Positions 31,472 to 40,351 of a stretch of DNA of 64,000 nt are shown in pieces (position 1 is the first letter of the stretch; each line of letters opens with the position of its first letter). The notes below the pieces were generated by a model. That model was given only the letters and a program-made list of their open reading frames with translations. It made no database searches and was not told the DNA's origin. The stretch spans positions 1,302,001 through 1,366,000 of the forward strand of contig CAVOZC010000018.1 in the NCBI GenBank assembly GCA_963700865.1, read 5' to 3'. Made by a program: the position numbers and the translations under genes. The stretch comes from CAVOGJ01 sp963700865 (GTDB lineage Bacteria > Planctomycetota > Planctomycetia > Pirellulales > Pirellulaceae).

Positions 31472-32518
31472 TTAGAGGCGAAATCGTTGCACGCGGTGAT
31501 TGTAGGTATCCAGCACGTAATTGCGGCCCTGACGATCACGAACCATGGCCCAAGGGTTGTGCAATTGGCCAGCATCGCGGCCAATGTTCCCCCAGAGGTC
31601 GATAAACTTGCCGTCCGTCGTGAACTTTTGCACACGATGATTCCCAAACTCACACACGTAGACATGGCCTTTTCCGTCGAGCACCAGATCGTAGGGGTAT
31701 TTCAACTGACCCGGCTCCTGCCCCTCCTCACCCCAGCAATGAAGCAGCTTGGCTTCGGTTCCACGAGCGTCGAATACCTGGATGCGGTGGTTGCAGGCAT
31801 CAGCCACCCAGACAAGGTCCTGCTCGTCGACCGCCAGATTTTGCGGACGTACGAACTCGCCGGGCTGCGAACCGTGGCCGCCCCATTGAAACAAGAATTT
31901 GCCATCGCGGGTGAATTTTTGAATCCGGTCGTATTCGCCATACTCGGCCACGTAGTAATTGCCCTGCGAGTCTTGCACGGCGTCGGTTACCAGCCCGAAT
32001 TCCCCGGGCGCTTGGCCAAACGTGCCGCCCAGCGTGCGGTCGGTGAGCAATTCGCCCAGAGGCGTGTAAACCAGCATGCGATAGTAGTGGGTGTCGGCTA
32101 CCAATAAGTTGCCATCCAAATCGATCGATAGCCCGGTCGGACGACCCTGCTCACTTATGGGAGTTTGCCAGCCCCGCAGGAAATTGCCGTCGAGGTCGAA
32201 CACTTGAATGCGGGCCGTCATGTCGACGATGTAGATCCGATCTTCCGCATCGATCGCCATCGCGCGAGGTTTCTGCAGTCGTCCTGCCGAGATGCCGCGT
32301 CTTCCCCAAATCAACTCGGCCTGGCCTTGTCCGCCGCGGGCGTGCGAACGTGCCAGCAAGACGAGGGGGGACGCAGCGATGCCCAGCACGATCAGTCCCA
32401 GGGCGCATTGGAGGGCGAAGACGGCGGTTGGCGACGCGAAAGGACGCGGGTGCCGCCAGCCGGCGGTACGGCTGGCAGCGGGCGTCGGTGGATCAGGCGG
32501 CACGGCTGGCATGAGCAC
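31472..32518 (-). CDS. NHL-repeat beta-propeller protein
   Basis: A 348-residue protein with one N-terminal hydrophobic anchor (TAVFALQCALGLIVLGIAA) and about six NHL repeats, each of the form LQKPRAMAIDAEDRIYIVD or FVRPQNLAVDEQDLVWVAD, closing a six-bladed propeller. It is probably anchored in the inner membrane with the propeller in the periplasm, where NHL domains usually bind proteins or ligands. It lies 95 bp upstream of the VWA/amidotransferase gene on the same strand and may open MoxR cluster 2. Frame intact. Confidence 0.9.
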   Translation of the reverse strand: MLMPAVPPDPPTPAASRTAGWRHPRPFASPTAVFALQCALGLIVLGIAASPLVLLARSHARGGQGQAELIWGRRGISAGRLQKPRAMAIDAEDRIYIVDMTARIQVFDLDGNFLRGWQTPISEQGRPTGLSIDLDGNLLVADTHYYRMLVYTPLGELLTDRTLGGTFGQAPGEFGLVTDAVQDSQGNYYVAEYGEYDRIQKFTRDGKFLFQWGGHGSQPGEFVRPQNLAVDEQDLVWVADACNHRIQVFDARGTEAKLLHCWGEEGQEPGQLKYPYDLVLDGKGHVYVCEFGNHRVQKFTTDGKFIDLWGNIGRDAGQLHNPWAMVRDRQGRNYVLDTYNHRVQRFRL

Positions 32519-32610
32519 ATTCTAGGGGGCATTGCCAGTGGGCTAAAGTCTTGTCACGTTTTTCGCGGAAACGAAGGCCATCCACGGGGTCGGCTCGGCC
32601 CCTCGCTGAC

Positions 32611-32640
32611 TTGACCAGACCTTGCGTGGCCCACTAGATT
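32611..32640 (+). promoter_or_regulatory. Candidate promoter of the TsaC-phosphatase gene
   Basis: TTGACC at 32611-32616 and TAGATT at 32635-32640 are 18 bp apart in the 249-bp gap between two divergent genes. The -35 is near consensus, the -10 is weak. The proposed coding start is 128 bp downstream. Confidence 0.35.
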
Positions 32641-32767
32641 AAAGGATTAGCCGCTTTGGTGCGGTTCAGGGCGGGGAACGCGGTGGCCTGTTCCTTTTTC
32701 CAATCCCTTGCGTCCCTCGAGAGGATGTTGCCCCAGTTCAGGCCATCATGTCTCGCGGCGCTTGACC

Positions 32768-33922
32768 ATGCCACCCTCTGTCATCGAAGTTCAGAAAGCG
32801 TCCGACGTGCGGGACGTGGTGCATCGGGCGGTGCAAGCCCTGGTGGAGGGGGGGCTGGTCGTTTTTCCCACCGAAACCGTTTACGGAGTGGCGGCCAGCG
32901 CGTTGCATGCGGATGCTGTCCAGCGGCTGGTGGCGACGAAATCACGAGACGAGCAGCAGCCGTTCGCGATCTGCGTAAAGAGTGCCGAGGATGCTTGGGA
33001 TTACGTGCCACAGGTTTCGACCGTGGGCCGCCGTCTGGCTCGACGTTGTTGGCCTGGCCCCGTGACCCTGGTCATTCCCGACAGTCATCCTGACAGCTTG
33101 CTCCATCGATTGCCCCCGTCGGTGCAGCAGGTGGTCGGATCGACCGGCAGTATCGGGCTCCGCGTACCGGCGCACCGGTTGATTCTGGATGTCCTCGATA
33201 TGCTGGCCGGCCCCATCGTGCTTAGCAGCGCCAATCGGGCTGGCCACGAGCCGGCGGTCACGGCCCAGCAAGCCATCGAGGCGTTACGAGACGATGTGCG
33301 GTTAGTGCTCGACGACGGTGAGTGTCGCTTTGGTCAGCCCTCCTCCGTCCTTCGCGTCGATGCGGACGGGCGGCTGACCGTGGTGCGAGCCGGTTTTGTG
33401 AGCGAGCCGACCTTGCAGCGGCTGGCGGCCTTGATGATCGTTGTCGTCTGCACCGGCAACACGTGCCGCAGTCCGCTGGCCGAGGTCATGCTTCGCAAGT
33501 TACTCGCGGATAAGCTGGGATGTACCGTCGAGCAGTTGGATGATCGAGGTGTGATGGTGATGTCCGCCGGCATCGCGGCGATGTCAGGCAGTCGCGCTTC
33601 GGTCGAATCGGTGGAGGTCGCCCGTAAGAGGAACCTGCCGTTGGACGACCACGTATCGCAGCCGGTGACCGACCGGCTGGTCCGCCATGCCGATCTCATC
33701 TTCACGATGACACGCGGGCATCGCGCGGGGCTGCTTTCGCATTGGCCAGAAGCGGCCAATCGCACCCACCTGCTCTGCCCCGAGGGACGCGATGTGTCCG
33801 ACCCCATCGGTGGTCCGCTCGAAATGTACGAGCGTTGCGCCGACCAAATAGAACAAGCACTCATTCGCCGAGTCGAGCAACTCGAGCTGACCCGACTTTT
33901 ACCGACCTTCTCACCATCCTGA
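32768..33922 (+). CDS. TsaC/Sua5-type threonylcarbamoyl-AMP synthase fused to low-molecular-weight phosphatase
   Basis: A 384-residue fusion. Residues 1-210 are a YrdC/TsaC domain, which makes threonylcarbamoyl-AMP for tRNA t6A: FPTETVYG (33-40), the TKSRDEQQPF loop (58-66), STGSIGLRVP and LSSANRAG. Residues 222-384 are a low-molecular-weight tyrosine-phosphatase fold with the complete P-loop C228-TGNTCRS-235 and the general-acid loop D346-PIG. The Thr at position 232 matches the residue linked to phospho-arginine preference in Bacillus YwlE; that specificity is inferred. The start is ATG 32768; a TTG 60 bp upstream in frame is less likely. rpiB follows after 9 bp. Confidence 0.92.
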   Translation: MPPSVIEVQKASDVRDVVHRAVQALVEGGLVVFPTETVYGVAASALHADAVQRLVATKSRDEQQPFAICVKSAEDAWDYVPQVSTVGRRLARRCWPGPVTLVIPDSHPDSLLHRLPPSVQQVVGSTGSIGLRVPAHRLILDVLDMLAGPIVLSSANRAGHEPAVTAQQAIEALRDDVRLVLDDGECRFGQPSSVLRVDADGRLTVVRAGFVSEPTLQRLAALMIVVVCTGNTCRSPLAEVMLRKLLADKLGCTVEQLDDRGVMVMSAGIAAMSGSRASVESVEVARKRNLPLDDHVSQPVTDRLVRHADLIFTMTRGHRAGLLSHWPEAANRTHLLCPEGRDVSDPIGGPLEMYERCADQIEQALIRRVEQLELTRLLPTFSPS

Positions 33923-33937
33923 ACGAGGTGCATGACG

Positions 33938-34381
33938 ATGAAAGTCGCGATCGGCAGCGATCATCACGGAGTCCTACTGCGGGCCAAGATCGCCGAACGA
34001 CTGGCAGCGTTGGGTCACGACGTGGTCGACATGGGAACCTGTTCGACCGAAGCCGCCGACTACCCGGACATCGCCCGCGACGTGGCCACCGCGGTCTCCG
34101 GCGGACAGGTCGACCGCGGCATCCTGATCTGCGGTTCGGGCGTCGGCATGTCGCTTGCCGCGAACAAAGTAGCCCGTATTCGCGCCGCCGCCTGCTATGA
34201 CGAACAACTGGCACTTATGAGTCGCCGACACAATGATACCAATGTGCTCTGCCTGTCGGACGATCTCGTCGGCCACGGTCGCAACCTGCGGCTCGTGGAG
34301 ATCTGGATGTCGACCACCTTCGAAGGGGGGCGGCACCAGCGACGCGTCGACAAGATCACGCAGCTGGAACAGCTTGGCTGA
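33938..34381 (+). CDS. rpiB: Ribose-5-phosphate isomerase B
   Basis: Interconverts ribose-5-phosphate and ribulose-5-phosphate. About 147 residues with MKVAIGSDHHGV at the N-terminus, the active-site Cys in ILICGSGVGMSLAANK, the AACYDEQLALMSRRHNDTNVL block and the GGRHQRRVDKI end, all family hallmarks. Two ATG codons, 33932 and 33938, are possible; the second has GAGG at a better distance (9 bases against 3). It lies directly behind the TsaC-phosphatase fusion, the same neighbours as ywlC-ywlE-ywlF in Bacillus. Confidence 0.95.
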   Translation: MKVAIGSDHHGVLLRAKIAERLAALGHDVVDMGTCSTEAADYPDIARDVATAVSGGQVDRGILICGSGVGMSLAANKVARIRAAACYDEQLALMSRRHNDTNVLCLSDDLVGHGRNLRLVEIWMSTTFEGGRHQRRVDKITQLEQLG

Positions 34382-34412
34382 GACGGTGCCCGAAATGTGG
34401 GTCCAGACCCAC

Positions 34413-35381
34413 TCACAATGGAGCGGGTACATCTCGTCGGCAGAAGATGATTGCGGCCAGCACGAAGCCCGCAAATCCCAAGCCCGCTAACAGGGCGTCC
34501 CCAGCCAACGGGCCAAGGTCGATCACGGCACCTTGGGCGTCTCGCAACCACCAGGACCAGGCCACGGCTGGCTCGGCGTTCGCCTCGCTCACGAACTTGA
34601 TCGGTTCATAGACGCTGAAGAAAGACACGTGACGGACAAATGCCAGTTTCGGGAACGCCTGACCGACGATCTCGGCCAGCATCGAGCCCACATAGAAGGC
34701 CATCATCAGACCAATCGTCCGCCAGCGGTAGCGATCCAGTGCCGACAGCAGCGTGCAAATGCCCGCCATGAAAATTCCCAACGAACAGTAATTAAGCGCC
34801 GCCGGCACGAATTGTCTGAAGCTCGCCAGGTGAGACATCGGAATGCGTTCCATCTCGGCATTTTCCCTGGCGAATTGGATGGCTGTAAAAGGAATCGTCC
34901 ACGTCGATCCTTCTGCCGGACGTTCGATCGATGTGGTGGCGATCCCGGTACAGGTGCCCAACCAGGCCACGGCGGCCAGCAAGGCAACGCCCACGACCGT
35001 GACCACGATGGGCGTCAACAGGATTTGCAGGCGACTAACGGGCTGAGAGACCAGCATCTCCATCGTTCCGCGACCCAGTTCGCCACTCACGCAGTCCGAA
35101 CCACGGGAGATACACCACACCGTCATCAAGAGATAGACGAGGGGTTCTTCATAGATCACGGCAATGCGGGCCGGATAGGAGATCAGCTTCTCAAACGGCA
35201 CCGGCGAGAATTTTTCCCATTGCTCGGGAAGTGTTCTGAGGATGGACTCGAACCGTCCCATGTCGACCTGACTGGTAATGCCCACGTGGACCCAACAGAA
35301 CACAAACAGGACCGCGGCGCAAGTCAGCCACAGCCAGCGGGCCTCGTAGTAAGACTTACGGAGAAGCGCCGAGTTGATCAT
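34413..35381 (-). CDS. ABC-2 type transporter permease
   Basis: A 322-residue integral-membrane protein with about six hydrophobic segments, including LWLTCAAVLFVFCWVHVG, LLTPIVVTVVGVALLAAVAW and LLAGLGFAGFVLAAIIF. The motif GELGRGTMEMLVSQPVSR near residues 100-118 is the typical cytosolic loop of ABC-2 exporters. Its ATG 35381 overlaps the stop of the ATPase gene, so both are made together. The exported substrate cannot be told from sequence. Confidence 0.88.
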   Translation of the reverse strand: MINSALLRKSYYEARWLWLTCAAVLFVFCWVHVGITSQVDMGRFESILRTLPEQWEKFSPVPFEKLISYPARIAVIYEEPLVYLLMTVWCISRGSDCVSGELGRGTMEMLVSQPVSRLQILLTPIVVTVVGVALLAAVAWLGTCTGIATTSIERPAEGSTWTIPFTAIQFARENAEMERIPMSHLASFRQFVPAALNYCSLGIFMAGICTLLSALDRYRWRTIGLMMAFYVGSMLAEIVGQAFPKLAFVRHVSFFSVYEPIKFVSEANAEPAVAWSWWLRDAQGAVIDLGPLAGDALLAGLGFAGFVLAAIIFCRRDVPAPL

Positions 35382-36361
35382 GGGGATTCGCTCTGCGCGA
35401 GCCCGGCGAGATTGGTCTCCGGCGGATGAAAACGATCGTAGACGGCTCGCAGACCCACCGGTTCAATCCGCACTTCCCGAATCGGTAGTGTTGCCAACCA
35501 ACCGAGCAGCGGCTTCAGTTCTCCCGGCGTCTCCATGGTCACCGTCCCCTCCGCCTCGTACGAAATACGTAACTCGTCTCGAAACAGAATCGGCACCTCC
35601 GGCAGCGGCTGGTCGAGTTCCGCGACAATTCGATGTTGTCGCCGCAGTTGTGAGAGCACCTGTTCGTGCACCAGTTGCCCGGAACGCAGGATGACCACCC
35701 GATCGCACGTTTCTTCCACTTCGGACATGACATGCGAGGAGAACACCACGGTGCGTCCCTCATCCCGAGCCTGACGCACGAGATGGGCGACGCGCCCCCG
35801 AACATTGGGATCGAGGTTCGCCGTCGGCTCGTCGAGTACGATCACGTCCGTTTGAGCCGCCAAGGTGGCGGCCAGGGCCAGCTTTTGCCGCATTCCCGTG
35901 GACATCCGGTTGACACGAGTATCCAGCCGCAAATCGAGCAGCTCCGCCATCCGCAGTGACGGACGCAAGTCTTTCTGTCCACGGACTTCACTGAAGAACT
36001 TAAGCAGCTGTCTGGCCGGCATGCTGCGAAACAGCCGCACATCGCCCGGCAGGTATGCCACTTGCCGATGGACGTCCACCGATTGTTGGTAGCAATCGAG
36101 TCCCGCGATGCGGGCCCAGCCGGTCGTTGGTCGCAGAAAGCCCATCAGCAGGCGGAGCAGCGTCGTCTTGCCAGCGCCATTCGGGCCGAGCAGCCCGAAG
36201 ACCTCGCCCCGCCGCACTTCGAGAGAACAATCCGCGAGGGCCGTGATGTCTTGATAGCGTTTGGTCAATCCCCGCGTTTCGATCAGCGGCGGCGCCGTGC
36301 GGGCGGTCGAGACGGCAAGCGGCGTGGGAGACACTTGAAGAATAGTCATACTGGCGGTCAT
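35378..36361 (-). CDS. ABC transporter ATP-binding protein
   Basis: About 327 residues. Walker A is GPNGAGKTT, Walker B VIVLDEPTANLD, the switch His is in VVFSSHVMSEVE. The signature MSTGMRQKL deviates from LSGGQ but is common in the CcmA/NatA-like exporter group. Start ATG 36361 (MTASM) or 36349; an open frame continues upstream without a better start. A C-terminal extension of about 80 residues follows the nucleotide-binding domain. Partner of the ABC-2 permease immediately downstream. Confidence 0.92.
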   Translation of the reverse strand: MTASMTILQVSPTPLAVSTARTAPPLIETRGLTKRYQDITALADCSLEVRRGEVFGLLGPNGAGKTTLLRLLMGFLRPTTGWARIAGLDCYQQSVDVHRQVAYLPGDVRLFRSMPARQLLKFFSEVRGQKDLRPSLRMAELLDLRLDTRVNRMSTGMRQKLALAATLAAQTDVIVLDEPTANLDPNVRGRVAHLVRQARDEGRTVVFSSHVMSEVEETCDRVVILRSGQLVHEQVLSQLRRQHRIVAELDQPLPEVPILFRDELRISYEAEGTVTMETPGELKPLLGWLATLPIREVRIEPVGLRAVYDRFHPPETNLAGLAQSESP

Positions 36362-36508
36362 TCGGCCTTGGTTGCTGCAGTTTACTGTAGCACGCCGACC
36401 GCGGGCCGTGGGCAACAGGCCTGAATGCAGTTGACGCATTTTCGCCGCCCCTCTACGATCCGCCCGCGTTGGCCAGGGTGGCGGTACTTTTCACGAGGCT
36501 CGAAACCG

Positions 36509-37015
36509 ATGGAATCGTCGAAATTTAACTGGTTACACGATCTGGGACTGTTATTGATGCGTCTGGTCCTGGGAGCTGTCTTTCTGTACCACGGCGCGGA
36601 AAAACTCTTCGGATTTCCCCACGGGGGCGGTCTGGGGACCTTCGCCCAGTACCTGCATAGCTTGGGCATTCCGTATCCGGCCTACGGCGCCGCCTTGGCG
36701 GGACTCGCCGAATTCGCTGGTGGACTGGCGCTGCTGACCGGCTATGGTTTTCGGCTGCTCATGCTGCCGCTGGTGGCCACGATGGGTGTCGCGGTCTACT
36801 TCGTGCATCGCCATGCCTTCTCGGCTCAGGAAAGCGGGATGGAATACCCGCTCACGCTCGGCGTCGTCGTCCTGGGGCTGGCCTTTACAGGGCCGGGCCG
36901 TTGGCGATTGCCCGATTTCTCAGCCGGCGTGTCGCTGCCCAGGTTGCCGGGATTATCCGTCCCGAAACTGCGGCGGAAGGAAGCCAAGTTCCGTACGGAC
37001 TTGGTCAGCGAATAG
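36509..37015 (+). CDS. DoxX family membrane protein
   Basis: A 168-residue protein with four membrane segments. LLMRLVLGAVFLYHGAEKLFG at the start and GLAEFAGGLALLTGYGFRLL in the middle are DoxX signatures. A basic C-terminal tail of about 40 residues is longer than in small DoxX proteins. The chosen start is ATG 36509, with GAGG eleven bases upstream. Family members are linked to quinone or thiol oxidation, but the role here is unknown. Its stop codon overlaps the first base pairs of the 123-bp repeat array. Confidence 0.88.
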   Translation: MESSKFNWLHDLGLLLMRLVLGAVFLYHGAEKLFGFPHGGGLGTFAQYLHSLGIPYPAYGAALAGLAEFAGGLALLTGYGFRLLMLPLVATMGVAVYFVHRHAFSAQESGMEYPLTLGVVVLGLAFTGPGRWRLPDFSAGVSLPRLPGLSVPKLRRKEAKFRTDLVSE

Positions 37016-37458
37016 CCGTCCTCGGCTGCGAGAGTTGGTGCGGACGTGACGATCTCGCTGGCAGCGCCCGCAATTGGTGCCGTGGCTGGGGCATCCTGCC
37101 CCAGTCGATGTGGGGCCCGGTTGGCGCTCGTAGCGCAGCCGTCCTTGGCTGCGAGAGTTGGTGTGGACGTCACGACCTCGCTGACAGCGCCCGCAATTGG
37201 TGCCGTGGCTGGGGCATCCTGCCCCAGTCGATGTGGGGCCCCGTTGGCGCTCGTAGCGTAGCCGTCCTTGGCTGCGAGAGTTGGTGCGGACGTGACGATC
37301 TCGCTGGCAGCGCCCGCAATTGGTGCCGTGGCTGGGGCATCCTGCCCCAGTCGATGTGGGGCCCCGTTGGCGCTCGTAGCGTAGCCGTCCTCGGCTGCGA
37401 GAGTTGGTGTGGACGTCACGACCTCGCTGACAGCGCCCGCAATTGGTGCCGTGGCTGG
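37014..37458. repeat. 123-bp tandem repeat array with A-B-A-B order
   Basis: GCTGCGAGAGTTGG recurs at 37025, 37148, 37271 and 37394, a fixed 123-bp period; the fourth copy ends near 37458. Copies 1 and 3 share GGTGCGGACGTGACGATC, copies 2 and 4 share GGTGTGGACGTCACGACC, so the array looks like a 246-bp unit duplicated once. Each full copy carries GGGGC-ATCCT-GCCCC, a short hairpin. Because 123 is divisible by three, long frames run through it on both strands, but these have no protein character. The rest of the gap to 37564 holds no gene. Confidence 0.92.
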
Positions 37459-37564
37459 CCCGAGAGGTGCTGGTGCGGCAACGTCCCGCGCGGCCCGGAC
37501 GGCCACGCTACGGGGATGCCAAACGGGAACGCGCCGCGTGACGCGAGGCCGGTCAGTCCAGACG

Positions 37565-38176
37565 TCAGCGCTGATGGCTGAGAGCCGCCTGCACGGCTTC
37601 CTGCATCGCCTGTCCCGACAGCCGACGAAATCGCCGCTGCTGGTAGGCGGCATACGGAGACCCGATTTTCGCCAGCATGTGTTGTGGCCGTGAGTAGCAA
37701 AGAATCTCGTACGACACCTCATCCGACGACTCATCCCAGGTGACCAGAAACCGCTCCTCACCCGCCTCGACGTGTCCGGGCAGCGTGCCGTACGCAAACC
37801 CGAAACGATGTTCCTTGCCTGCCGACTGAAGCTCCCTTTCATCGACGACATAAAGGATGCGGCACGGATTAAGCGACCACAGGGGACCGATCGCGAAGCC
37901 AACGACGACTTCCCTACCGGCCTCGATGGCTACGTTCGGCCAATAGAGGGTGGCCATGGAAGCGGGAAACATGCGCCAGGCCCGCAACGCATCTTGCGCG
38001 GCCTGATAGGCGGACCGGCCAGCCCCCAACCGCACGCGATGGATGGCCAGATCGTATCCCGAAGGCCGCAGTCCCTTGCGGGTCAGGCCGACTTCCCGGT
38101 ACGAAAGCGGCTCGGTCGATTGCGCCGCCAAATAAGCATTGATGTCGTCGAGAGAAGGGGAACGCCACCGAAACAT
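37565..38176 (-). CDS. DUF1990 family protein
   Basis: A 203-residue protein starting at ATG 38176 (MFRWRSPSLDDINAYL). Family features are LSYREVGLTRKGLRPSGYDL, HRVRLGAGRSAYQAAQDALRAWRMF and FGFAYGTLPGHVEAGEERFLV. The biochemical role of DUF1990 is unknown. It lies between the 123-bp array and a divergent M50 protease gene. Frame intact. Confidence 0.85.
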   Translation of the reverse strand: MFRWRSPSLDDINAYLAAQSTEPLSYREVGLTRKGLRPSGYDLAIHRVRLGAGRSAYQAAQDALRAWRMFPASMATLYWPNVAIEAGREVVVGFAIGPLWSLNPCRILYVVDERELQSAGKEHRFGFAYGTLPGHVEAGEERFLVTWDESSDEVSYEILCYSRPQHMLAKIGSPYAAYQQRRFRRLSGQAMQEAVQAALSHQR

Positions 38177-38277
38177 GATGAGCCTTTCAGGAGTTGGAGT
38201 GCGACTCCCGTCATCGTCGAAACCGCATGGAAAGACGCTGGGTAACCCTGGTGTAGAATGATCGCGACCCGGTGGCC

Positions 38278-38283
38278 TATAAT
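38278..38283 (+). promoter_or_regulatory. Perfect -10 element upstream of the M50 gene
   Basis: TATAAT at 38278-38283 lies 89 bp before the M50 start in the 195-bp divergent gap. No good -35 is found at 16-18 bp, so this is a weak candidate on sequence alone. Confidence 0.3.
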
Positions 38284-38371
38284 TCCAGGCCTGGCTGCGA
38301 CCTGGTCGCAGCTGCCGCGATCCCATCCGACACCCGTCCACCGCGTGGACTTGGCCCTACGGCGGCATATC

Positions 38372-39379
38372 ATGAATCCCGAAGCCCGCGAAACCACGCT
38401 GCCGTCCGAGGGCGGCAGCTCGCCGGTGGCGCCGCTCCCGAGTGGCGTTGCGGAACGGTCGGCGGCTCCCAGCTATCCTCCGTTGCGGTCCGGGGACTTG
38501 CACACCCGTCAACGTCGCCGCATTCTGCCGCTCGCGCTGTTCGTCATCACGTGCTTTTCCACGTTTCTCGCTGGCGCCACGGATTGGATGCCGATGCTTT
38601 ACTTGATGGGCAATGGTCTGGAGCTGCGCCGCATGCTGCTGCTGAATTGGCAGCAGGGACTCGTTTATATGGGCGCTTTGCTGGGTATCCTGCTGTTTCA
38701 TGAGATGGGTCATTTTCTCATGACGGTCCGCTATCGCATTCCGGCGAGTTTTCCTTTTTTTATTCCACTTCCCATTTCCCCGATTGGCACGATGGGAGCC
38801 GTCATTGGAATGGCAGGGCATCGCGCCGACCGCAAGCAGATGTTTGACATTGGCATCGCGGGGCCTCTGGCCGGATTGGTGGTGGCGATCCCGCTGCTGT
38901 GGTTGGGGCTGGGCCAACTGGATATCACCCGCGGCCAGACCGGCGCGTACAAACTGGACTGCCCGTGGATCGTGGAACTGCTGCTGCCTTACGTGCGTCC
39001 CGATATCCCACGGCTCGATTACATCTGGATCGGTCAGGCCAACGCTTTCCTGATGGCCGCCTGGGTCGGACTGCTGATTACGGGCTTGAATATGATGCCG
39101 GTCAGCCAGCTCGACGGTGGCCACGTGATTTACACGCTACTGCTGAAGAAGGGGCATTGGGTGGCTCGCGCCTTTTTGTTCACGGCCATCGTTTATGTCA
39201 CGTTCTTCAAAGCCGGCATGTGGAGCGTCATGATTATCATTGTCATTTTAATGGGTACCGATCATCCGCCGACGTCGAACGATCATATGCCGCTTGGTTG
39301 GTTTCGGACGGTCCTCGGGTACGCCTCGTTGCTGATCCCGATTTTCTGTTTCCCGGCCGAGGCAATCGTGCCAATCTAA
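38372..39379 (+). CDS. Site-2-protease-like M50 metallopeptidase
   Basis: An intramembrane zinc protease of 335 residues. A polar N-terminal region of about 48 residues precedes the first membrane segment. The zinc motif H110-EMGH-114 lies in a hydrophobic helix, and the third ligand motif is MMPVSQLDGGH near 245. At least six hydrophobic segments. There is no PDZ domain. The start MNPEAR at 38372 is preferred to upstream codons of the same frame, which read through a promoter-like region. It ends 17 bp before the ABC importer genes; a shared transcript is possible but a functional link is not evident. Confidence 0.88.
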   Translation: MNPEARETTLPSEGGSSPVAPLPSGVAERSAAPSYPPLRSGDLHTRQRRRILPLALFVITCFSTFLAGATDWMPMLYLMGNGLELRRMLLLNWQQGLVYMGALLGILLFHEMGHFLMTVRYRIPASFPFFIPLPISPIGTMGAVIGMAGHRADRKQMFDIGIAGPLAGLVVAIPLLWLGLGQLDITRGQTGAYKLDCPWIVELLLPYVRPDIPRLDYIWIGQANAFLMAAWVGLLITGLNMMPVSQLDGGHVIYTLLLKKGHWVARAFLFTAIVYVTFFKAGMWSVMIIIVILMGTDHPPTSNDHMPLGWFRTVLGYASLLIPIFCFPAEAIVPI

Positions 39380-39396
39380 GCCGCCGGCGGGATGAC

Positions 39397-40351
39397 ATGG
39401 CTCGTCGCATTCGCAAACAAGAACTGGCGGGTTGGTGGTTTGTCAGCCCGTGGGTGCTCGGCTTTCTGCTGTTCTGTCTGTATCCGTTCGCGGTCAGTTT
39501 GTGGTGGAGCTTGTGCCGGTACGATCTCCTTTCGCCGCCTGAGTACGTGGGGGCGGCCAACTACCTGCGGCTGGTCGAGGAATTGCGTGCGGGCGAAGGG
39601 GTCGGCAGAGCGCTCTGGAATACGGCTTATTATGGCTGCCTGGCCGTCCCACTTTCGATTGTCGTTGGGATCTTTCTGGCGGTGGTTCTTTCCTGGCAGG
39701 TCCGCGGACAAGCCATCTACCGAACGGTGTGCTTCCTGCCGTCGGTCGTGCCTGTCGTAGCCAGCTCGATCCTCTGGATCTGGCTGCTCGACCCCCGACA
39801 GGGCCTGGTGAATCATCTGCTGGGGTGGGTCGGCATTCCGGGTCCGCAATGGCTGAACGATTCGCGGGAAGCCGCCTGGCTGCCCGCTTGGTTTCACGGC
39901 ACCGGCGGATTTGGATCAAAGGACGCACTGATCCTCATGGCGGTGTGGGCGGTCGGCAATTTCATGGTGATTTACCTCGCCGCCATCGGGGACGTTCCTG
40001 CCACACTGCATGAGGCGGCGGAACTGGACGGTGCGGGTCGCGGACGGCGGTTCTGGCACATCACCCTGCCGTTTCTTGACCCCGGTGATTCTCTTCAACC
40101 TGATCATGGGGATCATTCAGTCGGTGCAGGCCTTTACCCAGATTTATCTGGTCAGCGAAGGAACCGGGGCGCCCAATCAATCGACGCTGGTTCTATCGCT
40201 GCACTTGTTCCTCTCGGCCTTTCAAGACCTGGAGATGGGGTATGCCTCGGCCGTGGCCTGGTTGATGTTTGTTGTGTTGCTCGTCGTGACACTTGGGCTC
40301 TTTGGCAGCTCCCGTCACTGGGTGCATTACCAGGGGGTAGGTCCCGGATGA
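39397..40351 (+). CDS. Sugar-type ABC transporter permease, MalF/UgpA-like (one frameshift)
   Basis: About 318 residues with six membrane segments, starting MARRIRKQELAGWWFVSPWVLG at ATG 39397. The EAA loop that contacts the ATPase is EAAELDGAGRGRRFWHITLPFL. The frame breaks at 40077 within that loop; LTPVILFNLIMGIIQSVQAF continues to TGA 40351. The end overlaps the start of the binding-protein gene by 4 bp. Because of the break an automatic annotation would wrongly fuse it to the binding protein. Confidence 0.9.

Noticed and set aside
36826..37902. Long frames on both strands through the 123-bp array (about 226 and 358 codons)
   Set aside because: The period is a multiple of three, so any frame without a stop repeats. 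The products are repeats of low complexity with no family sequence.
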